A stretch of 13,892 nucleotides of DNA from Hydrogenothermaceae bacterium (GCA_026984415.1 JALSSE010000175.1:1-13892), one strand, 5' to 3'. Positions 1 through 8,580 are shown, counted from the stretch's first letter. Numbers and translations are program-made. The notes: generated by a model from the sequence alone, not told the origin.

Positions 1-371
1 AACCCTAATTTTTTCCTCATGTCTTTTATCATTTTTTCATCGTAATCAGGATTTTCTTCAATATACAGCTCAATTACCTTTTCAAATGGAGATTTAAATT
101 CAAGTACTAAAAAAGGGTCTCTTTCTAATTTTTGAGAATATTCCCAGAGTATCTCAGCTTCTTTATCAGTTAACAATGCATCTTTTGCATAACGTAAAAA
201 AAGCTTTTTCAAAAACCTTTTTGAGGCAAGATGTTTTATTCTGTCCCAAAAAACTAAAAAAACAACTATGAGAAAAAATATTACAAAGATAGCCAGTAGA
301 ACCTTTACATCAAATCCTTCTCTAACTGCCTCTCTAAAAGCATCAACAACTATATTTACTCTTTCATCCAA
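1..371 (-). CDS. Membrane-anchored protein, N-terminal part, probably PilZ-associated (partial)
   Basis: Leftward gene cut by the left edge; about 123 codons are visible. It starts at TTG (371-369), the first start after an in-frame stop at 377-375. An AGAGGGA Shine-Dalgarno on the minus strand lies 7 nt upstream. Residues 1-20 are a short polar N-terminus (DERVNIVVDAFREAV). About 22-42 form one strongly hydrophobic membrane helix (LLAIFVIFFLIVVFLVFW). A basic, then helical, soluble region follows with LLTDKEAEILWEYSQKL and, at the truncated end, MRKKLGF. From memory, a helical segment ending in R-K-L-G-F often precedes a PilZ (c-di-GMP-binding) domain in membrane-anchored bacterial proteins. 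The PilZ domain itself would lie outside the window, so this assignment is inference. The membrane anchor and the reading frame are seen directly. It is divergent from the gshB-like gene. Confidence 0.6.
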   Translation of the reverse strand, partial: MDERVNIVVDAFREAVREGFDVKVLLAIFVIFFLIVVFLVFWDRIKHLASKRFLKKLFLRYAKDALLTDKEAEILWEYSQKLERDPFLVLEFKSPFEKVIELYIEENPDYDEKMIKDMRKKLG

Positions 372-447
372 TTTTTAATCCCTCTGCTTTTAAGAATTAT
401 CGGTTTTTTTAGACATATATTTAGAAAACTATTTTTAGGTTTTTATT

Positions 448-480
448 GAAATTTGATTAAATTTCTATGAAACTTATACT
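448..480 (+). promoter_or_regulatory. Candidate promoter of gshB-like/murI pair, with inverted repeat
   Basis: TTGATT (453-458), a 16-bp spacer and TATACT (475-480) resemble a sigma-70 promoter and would start transcription about 15-20 nt before the ATG at 505. A perfect 7-bp inverted repeat, GAAATTTGATTAAATTTC (448-465), overlaps the -35 element and could be an operator. In DNA this AT-rich, chance repeats are common. Confidence 0.4.
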
Positions 481-504
481 GTATTAAACCATTCAGAGGT
501 GAAA

Positions 505-1545
505 ATGAGGATAGGTTTCTTTGTAAACGACTTATTAACAGAAAGAGAAGATTACACAACTGTAAAAATGGCTATTACAGCAATAGAAATGGGACATGAA
601 GTTTTTTATATGGATGTAGAAGATTTTGAACTTTTACCAGATGGAAGTTTAAACTTCTTTGCAGCATACTTTAACAAAGTTAATTTTAAAAACCCAAAAG
701 AGTTCGTCTCAATTTTACATAAAAAAAATAAAGAAAAATTCACCATTAAAGATTTAGATATACTTATGCTCCGTAATAACCCACCTGAAGATTACAGGAC
801 AAGACCTTGGGCTCAAAATGTAGGAATAATATTTGGAAGAATAGCTTCAAAAAATGGGGTGATTGTTCTAAATGACCCAGATGGATTATCTAAAGCAATA
901 TGTAAAACTTATTTCCAACATTTTCCTGAGGAAGTCAGACCAAAAACTTTAATAACAAGAAATAAAGATGAGATTATAAAATTTTATGAAGAAAACGGCA
1001 GAAGAATAGTTTTAAAACCTTATCAGGGATTTGGTGGTAAAAAAGTTTTTTTAGTAAATCCAGATGATTTACCAAATATCCACCAGATGATTAATGCAGT
1101 TGGAGAAGAAGGGTATATAATAGCACAGGAATTTCTACCTGAAGTTGAAAATGGAGACATTAGATTGATGGTTGTAAATGGATTAATTTTAAAATACAAA
1201 GGCAAAATTGCTGCATTCAGAAGAGTTCCAAAAGGGGGAGATATAAGGGCTAACATCCACGCAGGGGGAACATTTGAAAAAGCAGAAATAACAGATGAAA
1301 TTGTTAGAATTGTTGATATAATCAGACCAAAATTAGTTCAGGATGGAATTTTTATTACAGGTTTAGATTTTATTGGAAATAAACTTATGGAAGTCAATGT
1401 ATTTAGTCCAGGGGGACTTGTAAGGGCTGAAATTATGGAAGGGGTAAATTTTACTGAAAAGGTCATAAAACTCCTTGAAAAAAAGGTTTATTACAAGAAA
1501 TTGTATGGAAATAACTTTTCAAACGTTGAACTAAATACTATATAA
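505..1545 (+). CDS. gshB: Glutathione synthase-like ATP-grasp ligase
   Basis: 346 residues, close to the 316-residue E. coli GshB with modest extensions. The family ligates glycine to gamma-glutamylcysteine using ATP, in the cytoplasm. Visible features in order: N-terminal GshB-type domain (MRIGFFVND); LMLRNNPP at 88-95, matching the GshB 'LMRKDPP' segment; NDPDGLSKAICK (123-134); ATP-grasp lysine in VLKPYQGFGG (169-178); a DIRLMVVNG strand (218-226); the RRVPKGGDIRANIHAGG loop (239-255); and metal/ATP site GLDFIGNKLMEVNVFSPGG (286-304). The ATG at 505 is preferred over the in-frame GTG at 499 because the Shine-Dalgarno AGAGGTG (495-501) overlaps that GTG. murI follows 11 nt later, so the two are probably cotranscribed. 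No gshA is present here, so the substrate could differ from gamma-glutamylcysteine. Confidence 0.85.
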   Translation: MRIGFFVNDLLTEREDYTTVKMAITAIEMGHEVFYMDVEDFELLPDGSLNFFAAYFNKVNFKNPKEFVSILHKKNKEKFTIKDLDILMLRNNPPEDYRTRPWAQNVGIIFGRIASKNGVIVLNDPDGLSKAICKTYFQHFPEEVRPKTLITRNKDEIIKFYEENGRRIVLKPYQGFGGKKVFLVNPDDLPNIHQMINAVGEEGYIIAQEFLPEVENGDIRLMVVNGLILKYKGKIAAFRRVPKGGDIRANIHAGGTFEKAEITDEIVRIVDIIRPKLVQDGIFITGLDFIGNKLMEVNVFSPGGLVRAEIMEGVNFTEKVIKLLEKKVYYKKLYGNNFSNVELNTI

Positions 1546-1556
1546 AAGAGGAAACA

Positions 1557-2342
1557 ATGGCAATTGGAATTTTTGATTCAGGTATTGGAGGATTAACAGT
1601 ATTTAAATCAGTTGCAGAGCATTTTCCTGAACTTGATATTTACTATTTAGGTGATACAGCAAGGGTTCCCTACGGTAATAAATCAAAAGATACAATTATT
1701 AGATATAGTATTGAATGTTCTCAATTTTTAATAAACAGATTTGAAATAGAAGCATTAATTATAGCCTGTAATTCTGCTTCTTCTTATTCTGTTGAAATTT
1801 TAAAAAATAAACTAAATATTCCTGTTATAGGTGTTATTTACCCTGGCTCAAAACATGCATTAGAAGTATCAAAAAATGGGAAAATTGGTGTTATTGGCAC
1901 CTATGCCACAATAAACAGTAATTCTTACAAAAAAACTCTTATAGAACTTTCAGAAAGAGAAATACAAATATTTCAAAAACCCTGTCCCCTTTTTGTACCG
2001 ATAATTGAAGAAGGAATGATAGATTCTGAAATCACAAGGCTTATTGTAAAGGAATACCTGCAGGAAATTATAGACGAAGGTATAGACACTCTCATTTTAG
2101 GATGTACCCATTATCCTGTACTTAAGAATGTAATAAAGGAAATTTATCCAGATATACAAATTGTAGATTCTTCTCAGGTAATAATTGATGATATCAAAAA
2201 GTTAGATATTAATTTCAAAGAAAACGGAATAAGACACATTTTTATAACAGATGAATCCTCTTCTTTCCATAAACTCAAAGAAATTTTAGTTGGAGATGTA
2301 AAAACAGAAAAAATTGAACTTTCAGAACTTTGTAAACTTTAA
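1557..2342 (+). CDS. murI: Glutamate racemase
   Basis: Interconverts L- and D-glutamate in the cytoplasm, supplying D-Glu for peptidoglycan stem peptides without a cofactor. The 261-residue length is typical. Key motifs are complete: IFDSGIGGL (5-13), with the Asp and Ser that flank the active site; LGDTARVPYG (31-40); first catalytic cysteine C71 in ACNSASS; and second catalytic cysteine C183 with H185 in LGCTHYP. The ATG follows an AGAGGAAA Shine-Dalgarno and lies 11 nt after the gshB-like stop, so the two genes form a likely two-gene operon. Its 3' end meets the convergent gap gene across a short hairpin terminator. Confidence 0.96.
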   Translation: MAIGIFDSGIGGLTVFKSVAEHFPELDIYYLGDTARVPYGNKSKDTIIRYSIECSQFLINRFEIEALIIACNSASSYSVEILKNKLNIPVIGVIYPGSKHALEVSKNGKIGVIGTYATINSNSYKKTLIELSEREIQIFQKPCPLFVPIIEEGMIDSEITRLIVKEYLQEIIDEGIDTLILGCTHYPVLKNVIKEIYPDIQIVDSSQVIIDDIKKLDINFKENGIRHIFITDESSSFHKLKEILVGDVKTEKIELSELCKL

Positions 2343-2366
2343 AACCCCTTCAAAAGAAGGGGCTAT
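2341..2366. terminator. Hairpin terminator between convergent murI and gap
   Basis: CCCCTTC (2345-2351), a loop of AAAA and GAAGGGG (2356-2362) form a perfect 7-bp stem with a 4-nt loop. Read on the minus strand the hairpin is followed directly by TTTT, fitting an intrinsic terminator for gap. On the plus strand the tail CTATTGTATTTT is less T-rich, but the hairpin may serve murI as well. The first arm begins just after the murI stop. Confidence 0.8.
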
Positions 2367-2372
2367 TGTATT

Positions 2373-3404
<1,032 letters not shown>

Positions 3405-3420
3405 TTATACATTAAAATAT

Positions 3421-3426
3421 ATTGTA
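3421..3426 (-). promoter_or_regulatory. Candidate -10 element for gap
   Basis: On the minus strand TACAAT lies about 40 bases upstream of the gap ATG in the 89-bp divergent intergenic region. No good -35 match was found at 16-18 bp. On the plus strand the same region has only weak elements for the 3470 gene (TATCAT at 3425-3430), so that promoter is not assigned. Confidence 0.3.
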
Positions 3427-3469
3427 TCATTATTAGAAATTAAAGATTTAAATTTGAAAAGGAAAAATT

Positions 3470-4168
3470 ATGAATGTTGAAAAAATTTATTTGCTTCAGG
3501 ATAAAATATTACAGGTTTTAGGAAAATTAAACATACCTTTTGTGTTTAGTGGTTCAACCCCTTTAAGCAGGGCTTTTTTTAACCATAGAAACTCTTTTGA
3601 TTTACAGTTCTTCTCTGAAAAGGGAGAATTAGATTACAACTTTTTAAATAAAATTTTAAAAGAACTTGAATCTGATTTTGATATAAACTCTAAAAACGAA
3701 ACAAAAAAATACACATTTCCACAACCTGTTGATACATACAGAGCTAAAGTTTTTGATAAAGAAGATACAAAGAAAGAAAACCCTGTTGAAATTGAGTTTT
3801 TACAGGATTTATTTAATGGAAAATTCAATACAGTAAATTTAGATTTTGGAATAAAACTTGAAGAGCTTGAAGGTATATACTTTAGAAAATTAATAGACTT
3901 TTTCAACAACCCAAAAGGTGTTGGTACAGTTTTAGATATTTTAGTTATGGATGAAGAATACCCATTAGAAGATTTCTTTAAAGAATTCCAAGGAATTATT
4001 GAAGAAAAAGGATTTAAAATTGAACAAAATCAGTTATATGGTAAAATCAAAATATTTAAAGAAGAATTAGAAAAAGATATAATAAAAATAGACAAAGAAC
4101 TTAAATTTTTAGGTTCTGTTATTGATGTTCACCACTTAAGGAAATGGATAAATAGTAAAACCGCTTAA
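3470..4168 (+). CDS. Diverged AbiEii-like nucleotidyltransferase-fold protein
   Basis: 232-residue cytoplasmic protein with no signal peptide or membrane segment. The N-terminal part resembles the MNT/AbiEii (DUF1814) nucleotidyltransferase fold: helix, then FVFSGSTPLSRAFFNHR (24-40), matching the usual G-G/S-T-x-L...HR, then NSFDLQFFS (41-49), where family members normally have D-[IL]-D-[LF]-F. The second metal-binding Asp is Gln46. A later strand, VEIEF (106-110), could hold the third acidic residue (E107 or E109). FRKLIDFFNN...VLDILVM (138-160) matches the C-terminal K...D-L-x-x-L segment of the family. No AbiEi-type antitoxin gene is adjacent. The ATG follows GAAAAGGAAAAATT. mtnA begins 15 nt downstream, so they are probably cotranscribed. 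Function is unknown. The fold call rests on motif resemblance, and catalytic loss is possible but unproven. Confidence 0.7.
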   Translation: MNVEKIYLLQDKILQVLGKLNIPFVFSGSTPLSRAFFNHRNSFDLQFFSEKGELDYNFLNKILKELESDFDINSKNETKKYTFPQPVDTYRAKVFDKEDTKKENPVEIEFLQDLFNGKFNTVNLDFGIKLEELEGIYFRKLIDFFNNPKGVGTVLDILVMDEEYPLEDFFKEFQGIIEEKGFKIEQNQLYGKIKIFKEELEKDIIKIDKELKFLGSVIDVHHLRKWINSKTA

Positions 4169-4183
4169 AGGAGAACTTATTTT

Positions 4184-5242
4184 TTGAGAAAAATAAAGGA
4201 TATTAAACCTATTGAATTTAAAGATAATAAATTATTTGTTATAAATCAGTTAAAATTACCCCACCAATTAGAATGGGTTGAATTATCTACATATCAGGAT
4301 GTTGCAAAAGCCATAAAAGATATGATTATTAGGGGAGCTCCTTTAATAGGAATAGTAGGAGCTTACGGATTTGCAATTGGTATTTCCCAGATTAGTAGTA
4401 ATGAAAATATAGAAAAAAAAGCAGAAGAAATTTATAACACGTTAAAAAATACAAGACCAACAGCTGTTAATCTTTTCTGGGCTTTAGATAGAATGATTTC
4501 TAAGCTGAATTTCTTTTTAGAAAAAGGATTAAGCAGAGAAGAAATTGTTAAAAACTTAATAAAAGAAGCTGAAAAAATAGAGTTAGAAGATTACCACGCA
4601 AACAAGTCAATAGGTGGATATGGAGAAGTTTTAATACCAGATAACTCAAACATATTAACCCACTGCAATACAGGAGCATTGGCAACCTCTGGTTGGGGAA
4701 CAGCTTTAGGTGTTATCAGGTCTGCCTATGAAAATGGAAAAAACATAACAGTTATTGTTGATGAAACAAGACCGTACTTACAGGGTTCAAGATTAACAGC
4801 ATGGGAACTTTTAGAAGAAGGAATACCATTTTTCATAATCACAGATTCTTCAGCAGGGTTTTTAATGTCAAAAGGAAAAGTAGATGCTGTAATAGTTGGA
4901 GCAGATAGAATTACTGCAAATGGGGATGTTGCAAATAAAATTGGGACTTACAGCCTCTCAGTTCTTGCAAAAGCCCATAATATACCTTTTTACGTTGCAG
5001 CACCTTCTTCAACATTTGATTTTGGAATAAATTCAGGTAGAGAAATTATTATTGAAGAAAGAAGTGAAGAAGAAGTAAAAAACTGCGGAGAGTGTAAAGT
5101 TGCCCCTGAAAAGGCAAAGGCTTTAAATTACTCTTTTGATATAACCCCTGCTGAAAATATTACAGCAATTATTACTGAAAAAGGAATAATTTCCGAGATT
5201 AACAGAACCAATATTTTGAAATTTTTTGGAAAAGAAAGATAA
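4184..5242 (+). CDS. mtnA: S-methyl-5-thioribose-1-phosphate isomerase
   Basis: Converts 5-methylthioribose 1-phosphate to the ribulose form in the methionine salvage pathway (eIF2B-like fold, cytoplasmic). 352 residues, the normal length. It shows [16 protein letters not shown] (47-62); the catalytic cysteine C161 in [37 protein letters not shown] (192-209); and catalytic D241 in [19 protein letters not shown]. The start is TTG after AAAGGAGA, about 10 nt upstream. It follows the nucleotidyltransferase-like gene by 15 nt and precedes yvcK by 42 nt. The upstream salvage step may be supplied by the mtnP homologue about 5 kb away on the other strand. Related proteins include ribose-1,5-bisphosphate isomerase, but C161, D241 and overall collinearity favour MtnA. 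Confidence 0.95.
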   Translation: MRKIKDIKPIEFKDNKLFVINQLKLPHQLEWVELSTYQDVAKAIKDMIIRGAPLIGIVGAYGFAIGISQISSNENIEKKAEEIYNTLKNTRPTAVNLFWALDRMISKLNFFLEKGLSREEIVKNLIKEAEKIELEDYHANKSIGGYGEVLIPDNSNILTHCNTGALATSGWGTALGVIRSAYENGKNITVIVDETRPYLQGSRLTAWELLEEGIPFFIITDSSAGFLMSKGKVDAVIVGADRITANGDVANKIGTYSLSVLAKAHNIPFYVAAPSSTFDFGINSGREIIIEERSEEEVKNCGECKVAPEKAKALNYSFDITPAENITAIITEKGIISEINRTNILKFFGKER

Positions 5243-5284
5243 TATAGGTTAAATTTATAACATAAACTAAACAAGGTGAATATT

Positions 5285-6268
5285 ATGAAAGTTGTGGCAA
5301 TCGGTGGTGGAACAGGATTATCTTCATTACTCAGAGGTTTAAAAAATCTTGTTCCAGAAAAAATTGAAGATTTATCAGCTATTGTAACAGTTGCAGATAA
5401 CGGTGGAAGTTCAGGAAGATTAAGGGAAGAAATGAACATTCCTGCACCGGGGGATATTAGAAACTGTATTGTTGCTCTGGCTGAAGATGAGGATATTTTA
5501 TCAAAAGTTATGCAGTACAGGTTCACTGAAGGGGAAGGATTAAAAGGGCACAGCTTTGGTAATCTCTTTTTGACAGTTTTAACAAAAATCACTGGAGATT
5601 TTTTAGAGGCAGTTGAAATAACTTCAAACATACTGAAAATTAAAGGAACGATAATTCCATCAACAGCAGAAATGGTAAATCTAAAAGCAGAATTTTCAGA
5701 TGGAAAAGTAATAGAAGGTGAAACAGAAATAACAGAATACGGAAAACAGTTAAAAGCAAAAATAGTAAAAATATGGCTTGAACCTGAAGATATAAAAGCC
5801 CCTGAAGAAGCTGTTGATAAAATTATGAATGCAGATTTTGTTATTTTAGGACCTGGAAGTTTATTTACAAGTATAATTCCAAACTTACTTGTTAAAGATA
5901 TTAGAGAAGCATTACTGAAAACAGATGCAACAATTATTTATATTGTCAATGTTATGACCCAATATGGAGAAACAGACGGCTTTACAGCATCAGACCATGT
6001 AAAAGCTTTACACGAAATAGTAGGAGAAAAATTTATTGACGGTGTAATACTAAATACACAACTTCCACCTGATGATGTTCTGAAAAGGTACTTAAAAGAG
6101 CATGCTGAACCGGTTGTGGCAGACGCAGGAAATTTATCAAGGATGGGAATAATCGTATGTTCTGGGGAACTACTTGACGAAGGAACTTATGCAAGACACA
6201 ATCCAGAAAAACTAACAGAAACTCTTATGTCCTTCTTCCAAAAAAATCAGAATCTTAAAAAAGCTTAA
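5285..6268 (+). CDS. yvcK: YvcK/CofD-like gluconeogenesis factor
   Basis: 327 residues from the ATG at 5285, chosen because the Shine-Dalgarno AAGGTGA (5273-5279) overlaps the alternative in-frame GTG at 5276. It is a cytoplasmic YvcK-family protein, related in fold to CofD (2-phospho-L-lactate transferase). Characterised members bind UDP-sugars and are needed for growth on gluconeogenic carbon sources and normal cell-wall synthesis. Visible motifs: N-terminal AIGGGTGLSSLLRGL (5-19), VTVADNGGSSGRLR (34-47), PAPGDIRNCIVALA (53-66), GHSFGNLFLT (88-97), and ILGPGSLFTSIIPNLLV further on. These match YvcK rather than a true F420 enzyme. The stop overlaps the nadB start (TAATG), so the two are translationally coupled. 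Confidence 0.93.
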   Translation: MKVVAIGGGTGLSSLLRGLKNLVPEKIEDLSAIVTVADNGGSSGRLREEMNIPAPGDIRNCIVALAEDEDILSKVMQYRFTEGEGLKGHSFGNLFLTVLTKITGDFLEAVEITSNILKIKGTIIPSTAEMVNLKAEFSDGKVIEGETEITEYGKQLKAKIVKIWLEPEDIKAPEEAVDKIMNADFVILGPGSLFTSIIPNLLVKDIREALLKTDATIIYIVNVMTQYGETDGFTASDHVKALHEIVGEKFIDGVILNTQLPPDDVLKRYLKEHAEPVVADAGNLSRMGIIVCSGELLDEGTYARHNPEKLTETLMSFFQKNQNLKKA

Positions 6269-7848
6269 TGGAAAGATTTATACTTAATTTTGATACTGAA
6301 AAAATCCCCGAAGAAAAAACAGAAACGATTGTTGTAGGTTCTGGTCTTGCAGGGATATCAACAGCCCTTCAATTGACAAATTTAGGAGTTAACCCATTAA
6401 TCATATCAAAAAAACCTTTAAACCAATCAAACTCTTTCCTTGCCCAGGGTGGTATTGCAGCAGCAATTGGTAAAGATGATGATACAGATTTACACTTTTT
6501 AGATACATTAAAAGCAGGAAAAGGACTATGTATAGATAGAAATGTAAGAATTTTAGTTGAAGAAGGTGTAGAGAGGGTAGTTGATTTAATTACTTATGGG
6601 GTTCCTTTTGATAGAGATAGTAAAGGAAACATAAAATTAACCAGAGAAGCTGCCCATTCAAAAAATAGGGTACTCCATGTAAAAGACCAGACAGGAAAGG
6701 AAATTGGAAAAACTCTGTGGAACACACTAAAAGAAAAAAAAGTTAAAATTGAGAATGAGTATTTTTTAGAAGAAATTCTTACAGATGAAAATAGATTTGT
6801 AGGTGTAATTGTTGGTAATAGTAAAACCTTAAAAGTTATATGGGCTAAATCAATTGTTATTGCAACCGGTGGATACAGCCCAATCTACTTAAGGAATACA
6901 TCTGCTTATAAAATATCAGGAGACGCAATATCAATAGCATTCAGAGCTGGATGTACCCTTAAAGATATGGAATTTGTACAGTTTCATCCAACTGCAATTT
7001 CTATCTTAGATGAACCAGCTTATCTAATTTCTGAAGCTGTAAGAGGAGAAGGTGCATTCTTAATAGATGAAAACGGAGAAAGGTTCATTGATGAACTCAG
7101 CCCAAGAGACGAAGTTGCAAGGGCTATATTCAATAAAGAGATGGAAGGACATAGAGTCTTTTTAGATATATCACCTCTTTTAAAGAAAAATATAAACTTT
7201 CAAGAGAGATTTCCAACAATTTACAATCTTTTAAAACATTACAAACTTGAAAATGAAACAAAAATACCAGTTAGTCCGGCAGCCCATTACTCAATAGGAG
7301 GAATTGAGTCTCAGGCAAACGGAAAAACAAATGTTGAAGGTTTATTTGCAGTTGGTGAGGCAAGTTGTACAGGAGTACACGGTGCAAATAGACTGGCAAG
7401 TAATTCTTTACTTGAGTGTATAGTTTTTGGATTTAAAACAGCATACAGCGTTTATACCTATAACATGCATAACAACCTAAAAAATCATTTAAAATTTAAA
7501 AATAGTATTGAAAATAAAAGTTTTCATATGGATAGTAAGACAAGGAAAGAACTGCTTTTTAAAATAAAAAAACTAATGTGGGAAAATGTTGGATTGATAA
7601 GAAATGAAGAAACGTTAAATTACGGATTAAAAGAGGTAGAATCTATTGAAAATTATTTAAATAAATATCAAAATAATAAATACCTAAAAGAGTTAGCTAT
7701 ACTATCAAAGGCAGTTATTAAGTCTGCTTTAAAAAGAAAAGAAAGTAGAGGTGTACATTACAGGTCAGATTTTCCAAATGAAAGGGAAGAATTTAAAAAA
7801 CATAGTAAAATAGAAAAGAATTTTAAAATAAAACTGGAGGTAAAATAG
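6268..7848 (+). CDS. nadB: L-aspartate oxidase
   Basis: FAD enzyme oxidising L-aspartate to iminoaspartate, the first step of de novo NAD synthesis; NadA, which uses the product, is not in the window. 526 residues. FAD-binding VVGSGLAGISTALQL (22-36) and SNSFLAQGGIAAAIG (54-68); TREAAHSKNRVLHVKD (125-140); substrate-site segments FVQFHPTA (236-243), SEAVRGEGAFLID (255-267) and PRDEVARAI with R280; HYSIGGI with H340; and the C-terminal flavin segment GEASCTGVHGANRLASNSLLE (363-383). This is the L-aspartate oxidase pattern, not that of a fumarate reductase subunit with a frdB neighbour. No Shine-Dalgarno precedes the ATG. It shares one base with the yvcK stop, implying reinitiation by coupled ribosomes. 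Its stop codon touches the infC start region. Confidence 0.95.
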   Translation: MERFILNFDTEKIPEEKTETIVVGSGLAGISTALQLTNLGVNPLIISKKPLNQSNSFLAQGGIAAAIGKDDDTDLHFLDTLKAGKGLCIDRNVRILVEEGVERVVDLITYGVPFDRDSKGNIKLTREAAHSKNRVLHVKDQTGKEIGKTLWNTLKEKKVKIENEYFLEEILTDENRFVGVIVGNSKTLKVIWAKSIVIATGGYSPIYLRNTSAYKISGDAISIAFRAGCTLKDMEFVQFHPTAISILDEPAYLISEAVRGEGAFLIDENGERFIDELSPRDEVARAIFNKEMEGHRVFLDISPLLKKNINFQERFPTIYNLLKHYKLENETKIPVSPAAHYSIGGIESQANGKTNVEGLFAVGEASCTGVHGANRLASNSLLECIVFGFKTAYSVYTYNMHNNLKNHLKFKNSIENKSFHMDSKTRKELLFKIKKLMWENVGLIRNEETLNYGLKEVESIENYLNKYQNNKYLKELAILSKAVIKSALKRKESRGVHYRSDFPNEREEFKKHSKIEKNFKIKLEVK

Positions 7849-7853
7849 CCATT
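7834..7853 (+). promoter_or_regulatory. infC ribosome binding site and non-AUG start region
   Basis: A strong CTGGAGG (7834-7840) lies inside the nadB 3' end, followed by TAAAATAGCC and ATT. The strong Shine-Dalgarno compensates for a poor start codon, the arrangement expected of IF-3 autoregulation. It is almost the same ribosome site as that of rplS (CTGGAGGACAAAATG), which favours initiation close downstream and keeps ATA at 7845 in play beside ATT at 7851. Confidence 0.8.
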
Positions 7854-8378
7854 CAAGATTTAAGGATTAATGAAAAAATCAGAGCAAAGGAAGTAAGGCT
7901 TATTGATGAGAATGGGCAAAATTTAGGAATAGTTCCGCTGGAAGAAGCATTAAAACTGGCTGAAGAAAAAAATTTAGACCTTGTGGAAATTTCACCAAAT
8001 GCAAAACCACCTGTCTGTAAGATTATGGATTATGGAAAGTACAAATTTGAACAGAAGAAAAAAGAAAAAGAAGCAAAAAGAAAGCAAAGGGAAAAAATTC
8101 AGCATATTAAAGAGATAAAATTCAGATTAAATATAGAAGACCACGATTACAAAACAAAACTAAAGCATATTAGAGAATTCATACAACACGGTGATAAAGT
8201 TAAGGTCTGGATATGGTTCAGAGGAAGAGAAAATATACATCCTGAAATTGGTGAAAAACTTGCAAACAGAATAATAAAAGACGTTGAAGATATAGCAACA
8301 GTTGAAAAAAGACCTGTAAAAGAAGGTAGAAACATGCTTTTCACATTAGTCCCAAAAGTAGAAAAACATACAAAATAA
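7851..8378 (+). CDS. infC: Translation initiation factor IF-3 (non-canonical start)
   Basis: Binds the 30S subunit, blocks 50S joining and checks start-codon pairing. From ATT (7851) it is 175 residues, the usual IF-3 length. The N domain begins DLRINEKIRAKEVRLID, and LVEISPNAKPPVCKIMDYGK is the conserved linker-proximal motif. The C domain carries IKEIKFRLNIEDHDYKTKL and FRGRENIHPEIGE. No ATG, GTG or TTG occurs before residue 45, so the conserved N domain must be read from a non-canonical start. ATT at 7851 (GGAGG with a 10-nt spacer) or ATA at 7845 (4-nt spacer, overlapping the nadB TAG, giving a Met-Ala-Ile start) both fit. AUU or other rare starts on infC are known to let IF-3 repress its own translation. 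rpmI and rplT, the common neighbours, do not follow. Confidence 0.95.
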   Translation: MQDLRINEKIRAKEVRLIDENGQNLGIVPLEEALKLAEEKNLDLVEISPNAKPPVCKIMDYGKYKFEQKKKEKEAKRKQREKIQHIKEIKFRLNIEDHDYKTKLKHIREFIQHGDKVKVWIWFRGRENIHPEIGEKLANRIIKDVEDIATVEKRPVKEGRNMLFTLVPKVEKHTK

Positions 8379-8380
8379 AG

Positions 8381-8409
8381 TTGACATAAATTCCAAAAAT
8401 ACTTATAAT
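8381..8409 (+). promoter_or_regulatory. Consensus sigma-70 promoter of the tRNA operon
   Basis: TTGACA (8381-8386), exactly 17 bp, then TATAAT (8404-8409): a perfect match to the housekeeping consensus. The predicted start is near 8416, about 12 nt before tRNA-Lys. The -35 begins two bases after the infC stop. It is the strongest promoter I see in the window, as expected for stable RNA. Confidence 0.9.
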
Positions 8410-8427
8410 ATTGGACTATTGAGTTTT

Positions 8428-8500
8428 GAGTCGCTAGCTCAGTTGGTAGAGCACCGGTCTTTTAAACCGGTGGTCCCGGGTTCGATCCCCGGGCGACTCA
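8428..8500 (+). tRNA. tRNA-Lys (anticodon TTT)
   Basis: 73 nt folding as a full cloverleaf. The acceptor stem GAGTCGC pairs with GCGACTC, with discriminator A. The D arm is GCTC/GAGC around AGTTGGTA. The anticodon stem CCGGT/ACCGG encloses loop CTTTTAA, anticodon TTT. The T arm is CCGGG/CCCGG around TTCGATC. CCA is not encoded. Stems are very GC-rich compared with the surrounding DNA, which suits a thermophile. It is the first gene after the consensus promoter. Confidence 0.98.
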
Positions 8501-8505
8501 TATCT

Positions 8506-8580
<75 letters not shown>

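Noticed and set aside
499..504. GTG start for the gshB-like gene
   Set aside because: It sits inside the AGAGGTG ribosome site. The ATG at 505 leaves a workable spacing and begins at the conserved MRIGFF.
3470..5242. AbiE-type toxin-antitoxin or phage-defence module
   Set aside because: There is no AbiEi-like antitoxin gene on either side. The neighbour is mtnA, and nothing mobile is nearby.
5276..5284. GTG start for yvcK
   Set aside because: The GTG is part of the AAGGTGA ribosome site. The ATG at 5285 begins at the conserved MKVVAIGGG.
5128..5631. 167-codon minus-strand frame across the mtnA-yvcK junction
   Set aside because: Antisense to conserved parts of both genes, with no ribosome site and no recognisable domain.
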